Shown: one piece after another, positions 1 through 7,603 of the stretch
Position numbering within the stretch: the first letter of the stretch is position 1
Layout of the letters: the number at the start of each line of letters is the position of its first letter
Assembly: GCF_007786445.1 (NCBI RefSeq)
Contig: NZ_VNJI01000016.1
Span: forward strand, 1 to 64,000
Length of the DNA: 64,000 bases
Reading direction: 5' to 3'
Source: Paenibacillus cremeus
Lineage (GTDB): Bacteria; Bacillota; Bacilli; Paenibacillales; NBRC-103111
Translations under genes and position numbers: made by a program
Notes under the pieces: model-generated
What the model saw: only the letters and a program-made list of their open reading frames with translations
Databases searched by the model: none
What the model was told of the DNA's origin: nothing

Positions 1-1
1 T

Positions 2-73
2 GGCATGCAGTTGCAAGGTGCGATGGCCATATTTGCGGTGAATCTAAAGCGGATATTGAGAATAGCCGACTAA
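2..73 (+). pseudogene. C-terminal tail of a probable transposase (partial, left edge)
   Basis: An open frame enters from the left edge and stops with TAA at 71-73. The last 23 residues, with a hydrophobic AMAIFAVN stretch followed by LKRILRIAD, resemble the extreme C-terminus of DDE-type IS transposases. Only the tail is in the window, so the family cannot be named. A hairpin-T terminator follows directly, and the next gene on the opposite strand is broken at this side, which fits an insertion sequence end. The call rests on a short peptide and context only. Confidence 0.4.
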
Positions 74-104
74 GGATCATTGAGGAATACAACCGAATAG
101 GGTC

Positions 105-156
105 AAAAAAAGAAGACATCTCCTCTACAAAATGGGAATAAATGTCTTCTTTTTGG
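105..156. terminator. Hairpin with T-run after the transposase tail
   Basis: AAAAAGAAGACAT (107-119) pairs perfectly with ATGTCTTCTTTTT (142-154) around a 22-nt loop. The A-run and T-run are part of the stem, so it could terminate transcription from either side. It may also mark the end of the mobile element. Confidence 0.6.
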
Positions 157-439
157 TTGAACTCGCCGGCCAGGAAAAAAACGTAAGTTCTTCAGTGGCC
201 TCGAATTGACGAGTAGGCTTTTTCTCCGACAGGACACTGCCGACAAATACAAAGCCTTGATTGATCGCATCCGCAAACGAGTGCATCGCAGAAGCAAACA
301 TCGCGCCGCTGCCGCTGTAGGCTGCAGCTACCCCTTTAATGGCCGCAATGACGGCGTTGCCGATCATCGCCACTGCAGAGGATTTATTTCCTTTCTTGAT
401 CAGCTGTACTAAACTTTCTTCTTCCGGTTCCGATTCCAT
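125..439 (-). pseudogene. Truncated cation diffusion facilitator (CDF) transporter, N-terminal fragment
   Basis: The 104-residue reading frame begins like the first membrane segments of CDF metal-efflux proteins: GNKSSAVAMIGNAVIAA followed by SGAMFASAMHSFADA, the latter carrying the HSxxD-type signature of transmembrane segment 2. After about residue 78 (EKKPTRQF) similarity is lost and the frame ends in unrelated sequence (from TEELTFF on) that runs into the terminator/IS end. A full CDF protein is about 300 residues, so at least 200 residues are missing. The start is well placed: AGGAGGAAT lies just upstream on the minus strand. Metal specificity cannot be inferred. Most likely inactive, disrupted by the neighbouring mobile element. 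Confidence 0.7.
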
Positions 440-621
440 AATTCCTCCTAAGCCTTGGTCATGGTTGGGTTAGTTTTCCACCATTGCTCCAGAATATTTA
501 CGCCTTGCGCGGAAGACGGTTTCAAGATGTCCGAAATCCTCACTTTTCGAGCCCACAATTGTATTCAAACCGGCCCGCGACTCTTCTAGTATCGATGATA
601 GGGAGGAAGGTGCCTAGCCTC

Positions 622-2373
622 ATGAAATTATTTTCCATTAAAAAGCTGATTTCGCCCACGGGCAGCATTCAAGGAAAAATCTTCGTCGCGTTCAGCTTAG
701 TTACGCTGCTCGGAATTGCGGCCGTGACCAGCATCGTTTATTTGTACATGAGAGAAAATGTTAAAAACAACGCGTTTACGTCCGTTACGGACAGCATCCG
801 GCAGGCGGACGAATCGTTAAATCTTCGGCTGGAGGAAATCAATCGGTTAAATACGGTGGTCGCCACTAATAACACGGTGCTCTCCACCTTGCAAAGCGAT
901 ACCGAGGAGCCTAGCTACGAATGGTTTCAAGAGCAGAAGCGAATCGAGGAATTTCTATCCGCGGTGATAGCCTATAAGCCGTATATTTCGCGGGTAGCCG
1001 TCATTGGACTCAGCGGGAAGGTGTTTCACGTCGGGTCCCCTTGGCTCGATAAGAGCATTATCAAGACGCCGATGATGCAATATTTTCTGGAGCATGGCTC
1101 AGGCCGCGCTTATTTTCATCAAACCGGCAGCAGCTCCATTGTGACCGGCCGCGAGCTGAGGTATAACATGAAGACGATCGGGATCGTCATGTTTGATCTC
1201 AATGATGACTTCATTAAGAAGATCTATGATGTGAAGCCGACACCGGACAGTATGCTGTACGTGGTGGACGAGAAGAACGAGTTCATCTATGAGCCCAAGA
1301 CCAGCGCAATGGATAAGGATACGATTCTGAAGCTCAATCAGGAGCTGGCCGGCTCGAGCGGCTCGGTGGAACGGGTTATTCACGGGAAAAGCTATCTGGC
1401 CGTCAGCCGGACATCGGATTATACCGGATGGTCTACGCTGGCGTTAATTCCGATGAAATCGCTTTTAAATGAAACGGTGCGGATCCGCAATGTGTTGGCT
1501 GAGGTCGCCATTATCGTGTTTGTCATTATCGTCATCGGGACGCTGCAGGTCTCCTCCAGAATTACGAAAAATATTCGGATGCTGCGATCCATGATGATGC
1601 GGGTGATGGAGGGCAATTTGACGCTGCCGGCAGCCGAAATTCATTCCAGGGACGAAATCGGCCAGCTCTATCAGGCGTTCAAACGAATGGTAGAGGAGCT
1701 GAGGCGCTCACTCGAAGGGATTGTGCGAACCGAGAGGGAGAAGCGGGAGGCGGAGCTCGCTGTCCTGCAGGCGCAAATTCGACCGCATTTTCTATACAAC
1801 ACGCTCAATACGGTCAAATATTTGGCCAAGCTCAACGGGGTTCCGAACATTGTGGAGGTATCCGAATCGCTGATCGAGCTGATGCGCGGCGTATTGGGTA
1901 ATTCGAATGAGTATCTCTCGCTGGAAGACGAGCTTCAGTATGTCCGAAGCTACGTCACGATTGAAAAATACAAATATGTAGAGCCGATCCACCTTCATAT
2001 CGACGTCGAGCAGGAGGAGCTGCTGCAATGCCGGGTATTAAAGCTGATGCTGCAGCCCATCGTGGAAAATGCCATTATTCACGGCATCTCTTCCTCCGAG
2101 CAGAGCGGCTTGGTACACATTCGAATCGAGCGGCAGCACCATGAGCTGAGAATCGAGGTCAGAGATAATGGCAAGGGGATGTCGAAGGAGCAGATCGAGG
2201 CGTTGTTTGAGGCGAGAGGCGGCCAGAACAACACGCGCTTCAGCGGGATGGGAGTCCGCAATGTACATGAACGCATCGTCCGATTGCACGGAGAGCCTTA
2301 CGGTGTGTCCGTCCATAGCGAGCCGGATTTATATACAAAGGTGCTAATTCGTTTTCCATTACTCGAGGAATAG
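622..2373 (+). CDS. YesM-type sensor histidine kinase
   Basis: Membrane sensor of a two-component pair controlling the downstream hemicellulose locus (inferred). From the ATG at 622 the protein is 583 residues: a membrane segment near residues 20-42, an extracellular cache-like sensory region, a second membrane segment near 291-312, a HAMP linker, then a His_kinase domain with the motif QIRPHFLYNTLN (phosphorylated His389). The ATPase domain shows an N-box (PIVENAIIHG), a G1 box (DNGKGMS) and a G2 box (GMGVRNVHER). I chose ATG 622 because GGGAGGAAGG at 601-610 precedes it; the frame is open back to 484 but without a convincing ribosome site. The stop is 3 nt before the response regulator, so the two are co-translated. 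Ligand unknown; a pentose or arabino-oligosaccharide signal would fit the neighbours. Confidence 0.93.
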   Translation: MKLFSIKKLISPTGSIQGKIFVAFSLVTLLGIAAVTSIVYLYMRENVKNNAFTSVTDSIRQADESLNLRLEEINRLNTVVATNNTVLSTLQSDTEEPSYEWFQEQKRIEEFLSAVIAYKPYISRVAVIGLSGKVFHVGSPWLDKSIIKTPMMQYFLEHGSGRAYFHQTGSSSIVTGRELRYNMKTIGIVMFDLNDDFIKKIYDVKPTPDSMLYVVDEKNEFIYEPKTSAMDKDTILKLNQELAGSSGSVERVIHGKSYLAVSRTSDYTGWSTLALIPMKSLLNETVRIRNVLAEVAIIVFVIIVIGTLQVSSRITKNIRMLRSMMMRVMEGNLTLPAAEIHSRDEIGQLYQAFKRMVEELRRSLEGIVRTEREKREAELAVLQAQIRPHFLYNTLNTVKYLAKLNGVPNIVEVSESLIELMRGVLGNSNEYLSLEDELQYVRSYVTIEKYKYVEPIHLHIDVEQEELLQCRVLKLMLQPIVENAIIHGISSSEQSGLVHIRIERQHHELRIEVRDNGKGMSKEQIEALFEARGGQNNTRFSGMGVRNVHERIVRLHGEPYGVSVHSEPDLYTKVLIRFPLLEE

Positions 2374-2376
2374 ACC

Positions 2377-3981
2377 ATGTTTCAAGTACTATTGGTGGAC
2401 GACGATGCCTTGGCGCGCAACGACGTCAAGAGCATGCTGAACTGGGAAAAGCACGGGTTCACTCTAAGCGGCGAAGCGCATAACGGCGCGATGGCGCTGT
2501 CACTGATGGAGCGGCTGACCCCACAAATTGTCATTATGGATGTGAGCATGCCGGTCATGGATGGCGTGGAGCTTAGCCGAATTATCCACGATCAATACCC
2601 CAGGGTAAAAATGATCATGCTGAGCAGCTTCGACGATTACGACTATGTTCGCACTTGTCTCAAGAACGGAGCGATGGACTATTTGCTTAAGCACCGGCTG
2701 AACCCGGCGTCCCTGCTGTCGCTGCTGAATCGAGCGGCTCAAGATTTGCAGGTGGAAGAACGGGAGCAGGAAGCCCGCACGGCGCAAACCAAAATGATGG
2801 AACGGCTCAGTCCCGTCATGCATCGCGAGCACGTCGCTAAGCTGGCGCGGGCTGGACAGGAAGCGGGAGAAGAGCTGCAGTCTTATGCGCGGGACAACAG
2901 GCTTTATACGGATTCCGTGAATTATGGGGCCGCAGCCGTACAGATCGTTCCCTTCTTGCTGTTGACGGAAACGCTTACCGACGTAGAGAAGAACCGGTTC
3001 GTAGAGCGGGCGATGGATGTCATGCAGATGGTGATCGGCGACATTCATTCGCGAACGGTAGCCTATGTGGGAGAAGGACGCTATATCATCCTGTTTTCTT
3101 CAGCGGATCGAAGCGAGCACACGGTGACGACCCAGATGAATCAGGCGCTCAGCAGCCTTTGTCATTCCCTCGAGAAGTTCCTTAACCTCAAATGTGTCTA
3201 CGCTACAGGGCCGCTATGCGGAAGCTTGAGGCAGGTCGGAGTCAGCTACAGCAAGGCCGAGCAGTCGATTCAGGAGCTTCTCCACCAAGGCTCGGGGGCA
3301 ATAGTCCAGCGCGATTCCTTGTTTATGGAAGAGCAGAAGCAGCTGCTGCTGTTCGTGGAGCAATTAAATGAAGAGCGAATCAACCAGATCCTCTCGACGA
3401 TATTTGCATCGCTTCGCCATCATCCTGTCTACGCGATGACCGTACAGCTGATCGTCAGTGAAATGCTGCACTCGGTCGACATGGTGATGAAGCGTCATCT
3501 TCCTCATGCCTTCACAGAAGACAACCGGCTCCTTCCTTCGCGGAGTGAGCTGGGGCGAATGGGAAGCGCGGCCGAGCTGGAGCCATGGCTGCAGCAATAC
3601 TACGCTCGTGTCGTAGAGGCGCTCAAGCAGCAGCATGCAGGAGGCGCTTATTCGCGGCATATTGCGAAAGCTGTGCAATTCATTACGGACAACTATGCGT
3701 CCAATATTTCTTTAGAGCTTACAGCGAGCGCCCTGAGTCTGAGTCCTTCCTACTTAAGCCGATTGTTCAAAGAGGAAACCCAGATGACGTTCACCGAGTT
3801 TTTAAACCACGTTCGGATTAAAACCAGCTGCCAGCTCATGGAGTCCGGCTCTTATGCGTTGAAGCAAATTAGCAGTCAGGTCGGCTTTTTGAATTATACG
3901 TACTTTTTTAAAGTGTTCAAGCTGATTACAGGGATGACGCCGCAGGCTTACATCGATCACCTGAAACCGTCAAATAAGTAG
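2377..3981 (+). CDS. YesN-type response regulator with AraC DNA-binding domain
   Basis: A 534-residue cytoplasmic transcription factor. The N-terminal receiver (residues 1-120) has the acidic pair DD at 9-10, phospho-acceptor Asp55 in VIMDVSMPVMDG and the conserved Lys in LLKHRL. The middle is the poorly conserved region usual in this family. The C-terminal 100 residues form two AraC helix-turn-helix motifs (ALSLSPSYLSRLFKEE and QISSQVGFLNYTYFFKVFK). It follows the kinase by 3 nt. The likely target is the solute-binding protein gene promoter beginning about 45 nt downstream of its stop. Confidence 0.93.
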   Translation: MFQVLLVDDDALARNDVKSMLNWEKHGFTLSGEAHNGAMALSLMERLTPQIVIMDVSMPVMDGVELSRIIHDQYPRVKMIMLSSFDDYDYVRTCLKNGAMDYLLKHRLNPASLLSLLNRAAQDLQVEEREQEARTAQTKMMERLSPVMHREHVAKLARAGQEAGEELQSYARDNRLYTDSVNYGAAAVQIVPFLLLTETLTDVEKNRFVERAMDVMQMVIGDIHSRTVAYVGEGRYIILFSSADRSEHTVTTQMNQALSSLCHSLEKFLNLKCVYATGPLCGSLRQVGVSYSKAEQSIQELLHQGSGAIVQRDSLFMEEQKQLLLFVEQLNEERINQILSTIFASLRHHPVYAMTVQLIVSEMLHSVDMVMKRHLPHAFTEDNRLLPSRSELGRMGSAAELEPWLQQYYARVVEALKQQHAGGAYSRHIAKAVQFITDNYASNISLELTASALSLSPSYLSRLFKEETQMTFTEFLNHVRIKTSCQLMESGSYALKQISSQVGFLNYTYFFKVFKLITGMTPQAYIDHLKPSNK

Positions 3982-4026
3982 AATGGAAAGTCAAATATTT
4001 GGAATCTCCGCTGGGGGAACATTTTC

Positions 4027-4032
4027 TATAAT
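4027..4032 (+). promoter_or_regulatory. Probable -10 element (TATAAT) of the solute-binding protein gene
   Basis: A perfect TATAAT lies 72 nt upstream of the lipoprotein start. No good -35 hexamer is found at 16-18 nt, which is common for promoters that need an activator such as the adjacent AraC-type response regulator. The activator link is inference. Confidence 0.5.
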
Positions 4033-4045
4033 AAAATCAACCGAT

Positions 4046-4059
4046 AGAAAGCGCTTTCT
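4046..4059. promoter_or_regulatory. Candidate catabolite-responsive element (cre)
   Basis: A perfect 14-bp palindrome AGAAAGCGCTTTCT matches the core AAAGCGCTTT of CcpA-type cre sites and lies 14 nt after the -10 element. A site there would act as a roadblock, repressing the uptake and hydrolase operon when a preferred sugar is present. Another LacI-family regulator could also use such a palindrome. Confidence 0.65.
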
Positions 4060-4104
4060 TAATATCTTTCTGGAGGGACAACAACTCGATCGGAGGAACA
4101 GACA

Positions 4105-5688
4105 ATGAAAAAAAATTGGGGGACGGTACTGCTTTCCACTTTGGTTGTTTCCGGCTTGACGCTTACCGCATGCAATTCGGGTACGGAGAGCAAGGCAAGC
4201 GGGGACAAGGGTAAGGCAGATGCCGCAAATAGTGTATCTACAGCAGGCTTTCCGATTGTCAAAGAACCGCTGAAGCTGAAAATGTTCACCCGAATCGCGC
4301 CAACCAATGGGCCGTTCAAGGATATGCCGGTGTTCCAGGACTATGAAAAAATGAGCAATATCCAAGTGGAATTCATCGAGGCGCCGACGGACGGCTTTAA
4401 CGAGAAAAAGAACCTGTTGTTTGCTTCAAACGAGCTGCCTGATGCGTTGTACCGCTCAGGACTGACGCCTCTGGAAGCGATTCGCTATGGCTCCGGCGGT
4501 CAACTAATTCCACTGGAAAAGCTAATTGATCAGTACGCCCCGAACCTGAAAAAGCTCATGGACGCCTACCCGGAAATTCGTCCTGCGATTACAACACCGG
4601 AAGGTCATATTTATGCCATCCCAGGCATCGTGACCGTGGGCTCTGCAAGAACGGATAAGAAGTGGATCAATCAAGCCTGGCTGAAAAAGCTGAACCTGAA
4701 GGAGCCGGAGACGACGGACGACCTGTACGAAGTATTGAAAGCGTTCCGCGACAAAGATCCGAACGGCAACGGCAAGCAAGACGAGATTCCGATGACCGCA
4801 CGTAACGGCCTCAGCATTGTTCCGATCATGGCCGGCTCGTTTGGTCTGGACTTCCAGCTGGGGTATAACATTAACCTTGAGAACGATAAGGTCAATATTT
4901 GGATGGGCAGTGACCGCAATAAAGAGCTGCTGATGTATTTGAACAAGCTGTATTCGGAAAAGCTGCTCGATCAGGAGCTGTTTACTCAGAAGGAAGCTCA
5001 ATATTTGGCTAAGCAAGGGTCAGGCAATACGGGCTTCTTCTTCGATCAAACGAACAACCCGATGCTGGATGGCAAAGTGGAGAGCCAGTATATCGGGATC
5101 GCTCCGCTCAAAGGACCGCACGGCGACCGATTGCAGCTGGCTTCTCCGGTGCCAAGGGATTTTGGCGCGTTTGCGATCACCTCGGTGAACAAGAATCCGG
5201 AGGCGACGATGCGTTGGGTGGATTATTTCTTCGGTGACGAAGGCTCCACGATGCTGCGTTTTGGCCGGAAAGGCGACAACTATGAGCTGCGCGACGGCAT
5301 TCCTTATTATACGGATGCGTTCCTTGCGACGGGCAATCAGTCCAAAATCACTCCGTACGCCGGAGGCGGGGCGCCGCACATCATCAGTGAGAAGGTAGCG
5401 TCTTACATCAATCCGCCGCAGGTTCAGGAAGCACAGAAGAAGCTCGATCCGTTCATGCCGAAGGTTCGCTACGCCTCTCCGATGTTCGACGAGCAAACGG
5501 CTCAGAAAATAAACGTGCTGCGCAACGATATCGATAAGTATTACGAAGAGCAAAGCACCAAGTTTATCGCAGGCGCGCTTCCGTTCGATAAGTGGGGCGA
5601 GTTCCAGGCGACACTCAAAAAAATGAAGATTGACGAGCTGCAAAAGCTGTACCAGGACGCTTACGACAGCCTCAAGAAGCAAAAATAA
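4105..5688 (+). CDS. Extracellular solute-binding lipoprotein of a LplA/YtcQ-type ABC importer
   Basis: A 527-residue secreted sugar-binding protein. A lipoprotein signal peptide ends in the lipobox LTAC, with acylated Cys23; a low-complexity linker rich in Gly, Lys, Ala and Asp follows, then a large type 1 solute-binding fold. The DPNGNGKQDEIP segment (a calcium-loop-like DxNGNGxxDE motif) is typical of LipO/LplA-like proteins of Paenibacillus. A GGAGG site precedes the ATG. Two permease genes follow at 27 and 12 nt gaps, with no ATPase in the operon, as is usual where a shared MsmX-type ATPase serves many importers. The substrate is probably an arabino-oligosaccharide, judged from the downstream GH51 and GH43 genes. 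Confidence 0.92.
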   Translation: MKKNWGTVLLSTLVVSGLTLTACNSGTESKASGDKGKADAANSVSTAGFPIVKEPLKLKMFTRIAPTNGPFKDMPVFQDYEKMSNIQVEFIEAPTDGFNEKKNLLFASNELPDALYRSGLTPLEAIRYGSGGQLIPLEKLIDQYAPNLKKLMDAYPEIRPAITTPEGHIYAIPGIVTVGSARTDKKWINQAWLKKLNLKEPETTDDLYEVLKAFRDKDPNGNGKQDEIPMTARNGLSIVPIMAGSFGLDFQLGYNINLENDKVNIWMGSDRNKELLMYLNKLYSEKLLDQELFTQKEAQYLAKQGSGNTGFFFDQTNNPMLDGKVESQYIGIAPLKGPHGDRLQLASPVPRDFGAFAITSVNKNPEATMRWVDYFFGDEGSTMLRFGRKGDNYELRDGIPYYTDAFLATGNQSKITPYAGGGAPHIISEKVASYINPPQVQEAQKKLDPFMPKVRYASPMFDEQTAQKINVLRNDIDKYYEEQSTKFIAGALPFDKWGEFQATLKKMKIDELQKLYQDAYDSLKKQK

Positions 5689-5715
5689 GAACCCGCGATG
5701 GCTGGAGGGTTATAA

Positions 5716-6672
5716 ATGAAAAGTACAGCTAGTACGCTAGGCGCTGCGTCTCGATCCCGATCGAGGCGCTCCAGCCTCTGGAAATCCATTGTCAGTCGCT
5801 ACGATCTCTACCTGATGCTGCTTATCCCGATTGTTTGGTACCTGGTATTCCACTATGGACCTCTATACGGATTGCAAATCGCGTTTAAAAATTTCAGTCC
5901 CGCCAAGGGGATTATGGGCAGCAAATGGGTGGGTCTGGAGCATTTCCAGCGGTTTGTGGAATCCTACTATTTCTGGCGACTGCTCTGGAACACCGTTTCG
6001 ATTAACTTGTTTTCACTGTTGTTTGCTTTCCCGATTCCGATCATACTGGCTTTGATTATTAGTGAAGTCCGGAACAAGGCCTTTAGCAAACTCGTGCAAA
6101 ACATCACCTACATTCCCCATTTTATTTCCATCGTCGTTATGGTGGGGATGATCATGCTGTTTTTATCTCCGCGGGGAGGTCCTTTGAATTCGATCATTCA
6201 TGCGTTCGGCGGGTCACCGGTTCGTTTTCTGGACTCGGCGGCTTGGTTCAAAACGATCTTCATCAGTACGAACATTTGGCAAAATATGGGGTGGCAGTCG
6301 ATCATCTACATTGCCGCGCTCAGCGGAGTCAATCCGCAGCTGTATGAAGCGGCCAAGATGGACGGCGCCAGCCGGCTCCGGCGCATTTGGCATGTGTCCA
6401 TCCCGGGCATTCTCCCGGTCATCGTCATCCTGCTCATTCTGGATGTCGGACATTTCATGAATGTCGGCTTCGAGAAGATTTTGTTACTGCAAAATAATTT
6501 GAATTTGGAATCCAGCGATGTCATCTCAACCTTCGTGTATACCACAGGGATTCTGAAAGGCGAATACAGCTACACAGCGGCCATCGGCTTGTTTAATTCC
6601 TTGGTGAACCTGGCGCTGCTGATTCTTGTCAATCGCTTTGCCCGGAAGAAGGCCGAGACAAGCTTATGGTAA
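5716..6672 (+). CDS. LplB-type ABC transporter permease
   Basis: A 318-residue inner membrane protein with six predicted helices and the EAA loop YEAAKMDGASRLRRIWHVS (from about residue 210) that contacts the ATPase. The N-terminus is basic and serine-rich before the first helix (YLMLLIPIVWYLVFHYGP). It pairs with the next gene to form the channel. A GGAGGG site precedes the ATG. The LplB/PotB-like family is recognisable from the segment after helix 1 (YGLQIAFKNFSP). Confidence 0.93.
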   Translation: MKSTASTLGAASRSRSRRSSLWKSIVSRYDLYLMLLIPIVWYLVFHYGPLYGLQIAFKNFSPAKGIMGSKWVGLEHFQRFVESYYFWRLLWNTVSINLFSLLFAFPIPIILALIISEVRNKAFSKLVQNITYIPHFISIVVMVGMIMLFLSPRGGPLNSIIHAFGGSPVRFLDSAAWFKTIFISTNIWQNMGWQSIIYIAALSGVNPQLYEAAKMDGASRLRRIWHVSIPGILPVIVILLILDVGHFMNVGFEKILLLQNNLNLESSDVISTFVYTTGILKGEYSYTAAIGLFNSLVNLALLILVNRFARKKAETSLW

Positions 6673-6684
6673 GGAGGGCCAAGG

Positions 6685-7578
6685 ATGAGGGAACAACCAA
6701 TCAAGAAAAGGAAGTCGGATGAGCAAGTATTCGATGCCGTCGTGAACCTATTAGCCCTGCTAATTTTAGTTGTGGTGCTGTACCCGCTCATTTTCATCGT
6801 CAGTGCATCGTTCAGTGATCCTGCCCTCGTATTGAATGGCGAGGTGCTGCTGCTTCCGAAGCAAATTACGCTTGAGGCGTACAAGAACGTGTTTGAGAAC
6901 GAGAAAATATGGAATGGCTATTTGAACAGCATTATCTATACGACGGTCGGTACGGCGATCAATTTGATTATGACGACCCTAGCCGCTTACCCGCTTTCCA
7001 GACCGGATCTGCGTGGGCGGGGCGGCATTATGTTTTTCGTTACGTTGACGATGTTTTTCAGCGGGGGGCTTATTCCGTCGTATCTCCTAGTAAAAAGCTT
7101 GGGTATGGTCGATACGATGTGGTCGCTCATTATCCCGGGGGCGATTGCTACCTATAATTTGATCGTCATGCGGACCTATTTTCAAACCAGCATTCCTTGG
7201 GAAATTCAAGAAGCCGCTCATATCGACGGCTGCTCGAACTGGAAGCTGCTCACTCATGTGATTCTGCCGCTGTCGAAGCCGATTTTGGCGGTCATGGTGC
7301 TCTTCTATGCCGTGGGACATTGGAATTCGTACTTCAATGCGCTGATCTATATTCGCAGCAAAAATTTGTATCCGCTGCAGCTCGTGCTGCGCGAAGTGCT
7401 GCTGGTTAGCCAGGCGGATGCGGTGGATAGCAACGTCGGGATGGAATCCAAGATTCTGCTGGCGGAGAGCGTCAAATATGTCGTGATCATCATTTCCAGC
7501 TTGCCGGTGCTGCTTATGTATCCGTTTGTGCAGAGGCATTTTGTGAAGGGCGTTATGATCGGTTCGTTAAAAGGATAA
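6685..7578 (+). CDS. YtcP-type ABC transporter permease
   Basis: A 297-residue carbohydrate importer permease of the CUT1 group, partner of the LplB-type subunit ending 12 nt upstream. Six helices; the EAA loop reads IQEAAHIDGCSNWKLLTHV. The C-terminus ends in the family-typical FVKGVMIGSLKG, so the reading frame is complete. Ribosome site AAGGAGGG upstream. Confidence 0.93.
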   Translation: MREQPIKKRKSDEQVFDAVVNLLALLILVVVLYPLIFIVSASFSDPALVLNGEVLLLPKQITLEAYKNVFENEKIWNGYLNSIIYTTVGTAINLIMTTLAAYPLSRPDLRGRGGIMFFVTLTMFFSGGLIPSYLLVKSLGMVDTMWSLIIPGAIATYNLIVMRTYFQTSIPWEIQEAAHIDGCSNWKLLTHVILPLSKPILAVMVLFYAVGHWNSYFNALIYIRSKNLYPLQLVLREVLLVSQADAVDSNVGMESKILLAESVKYVVIIISSLPVLLMYPFVQRHFVKGVMIGSLKG

Positions 7579-7603
7579 AAAATGGAAGGAAGCGTTCCTA
7601 TAT

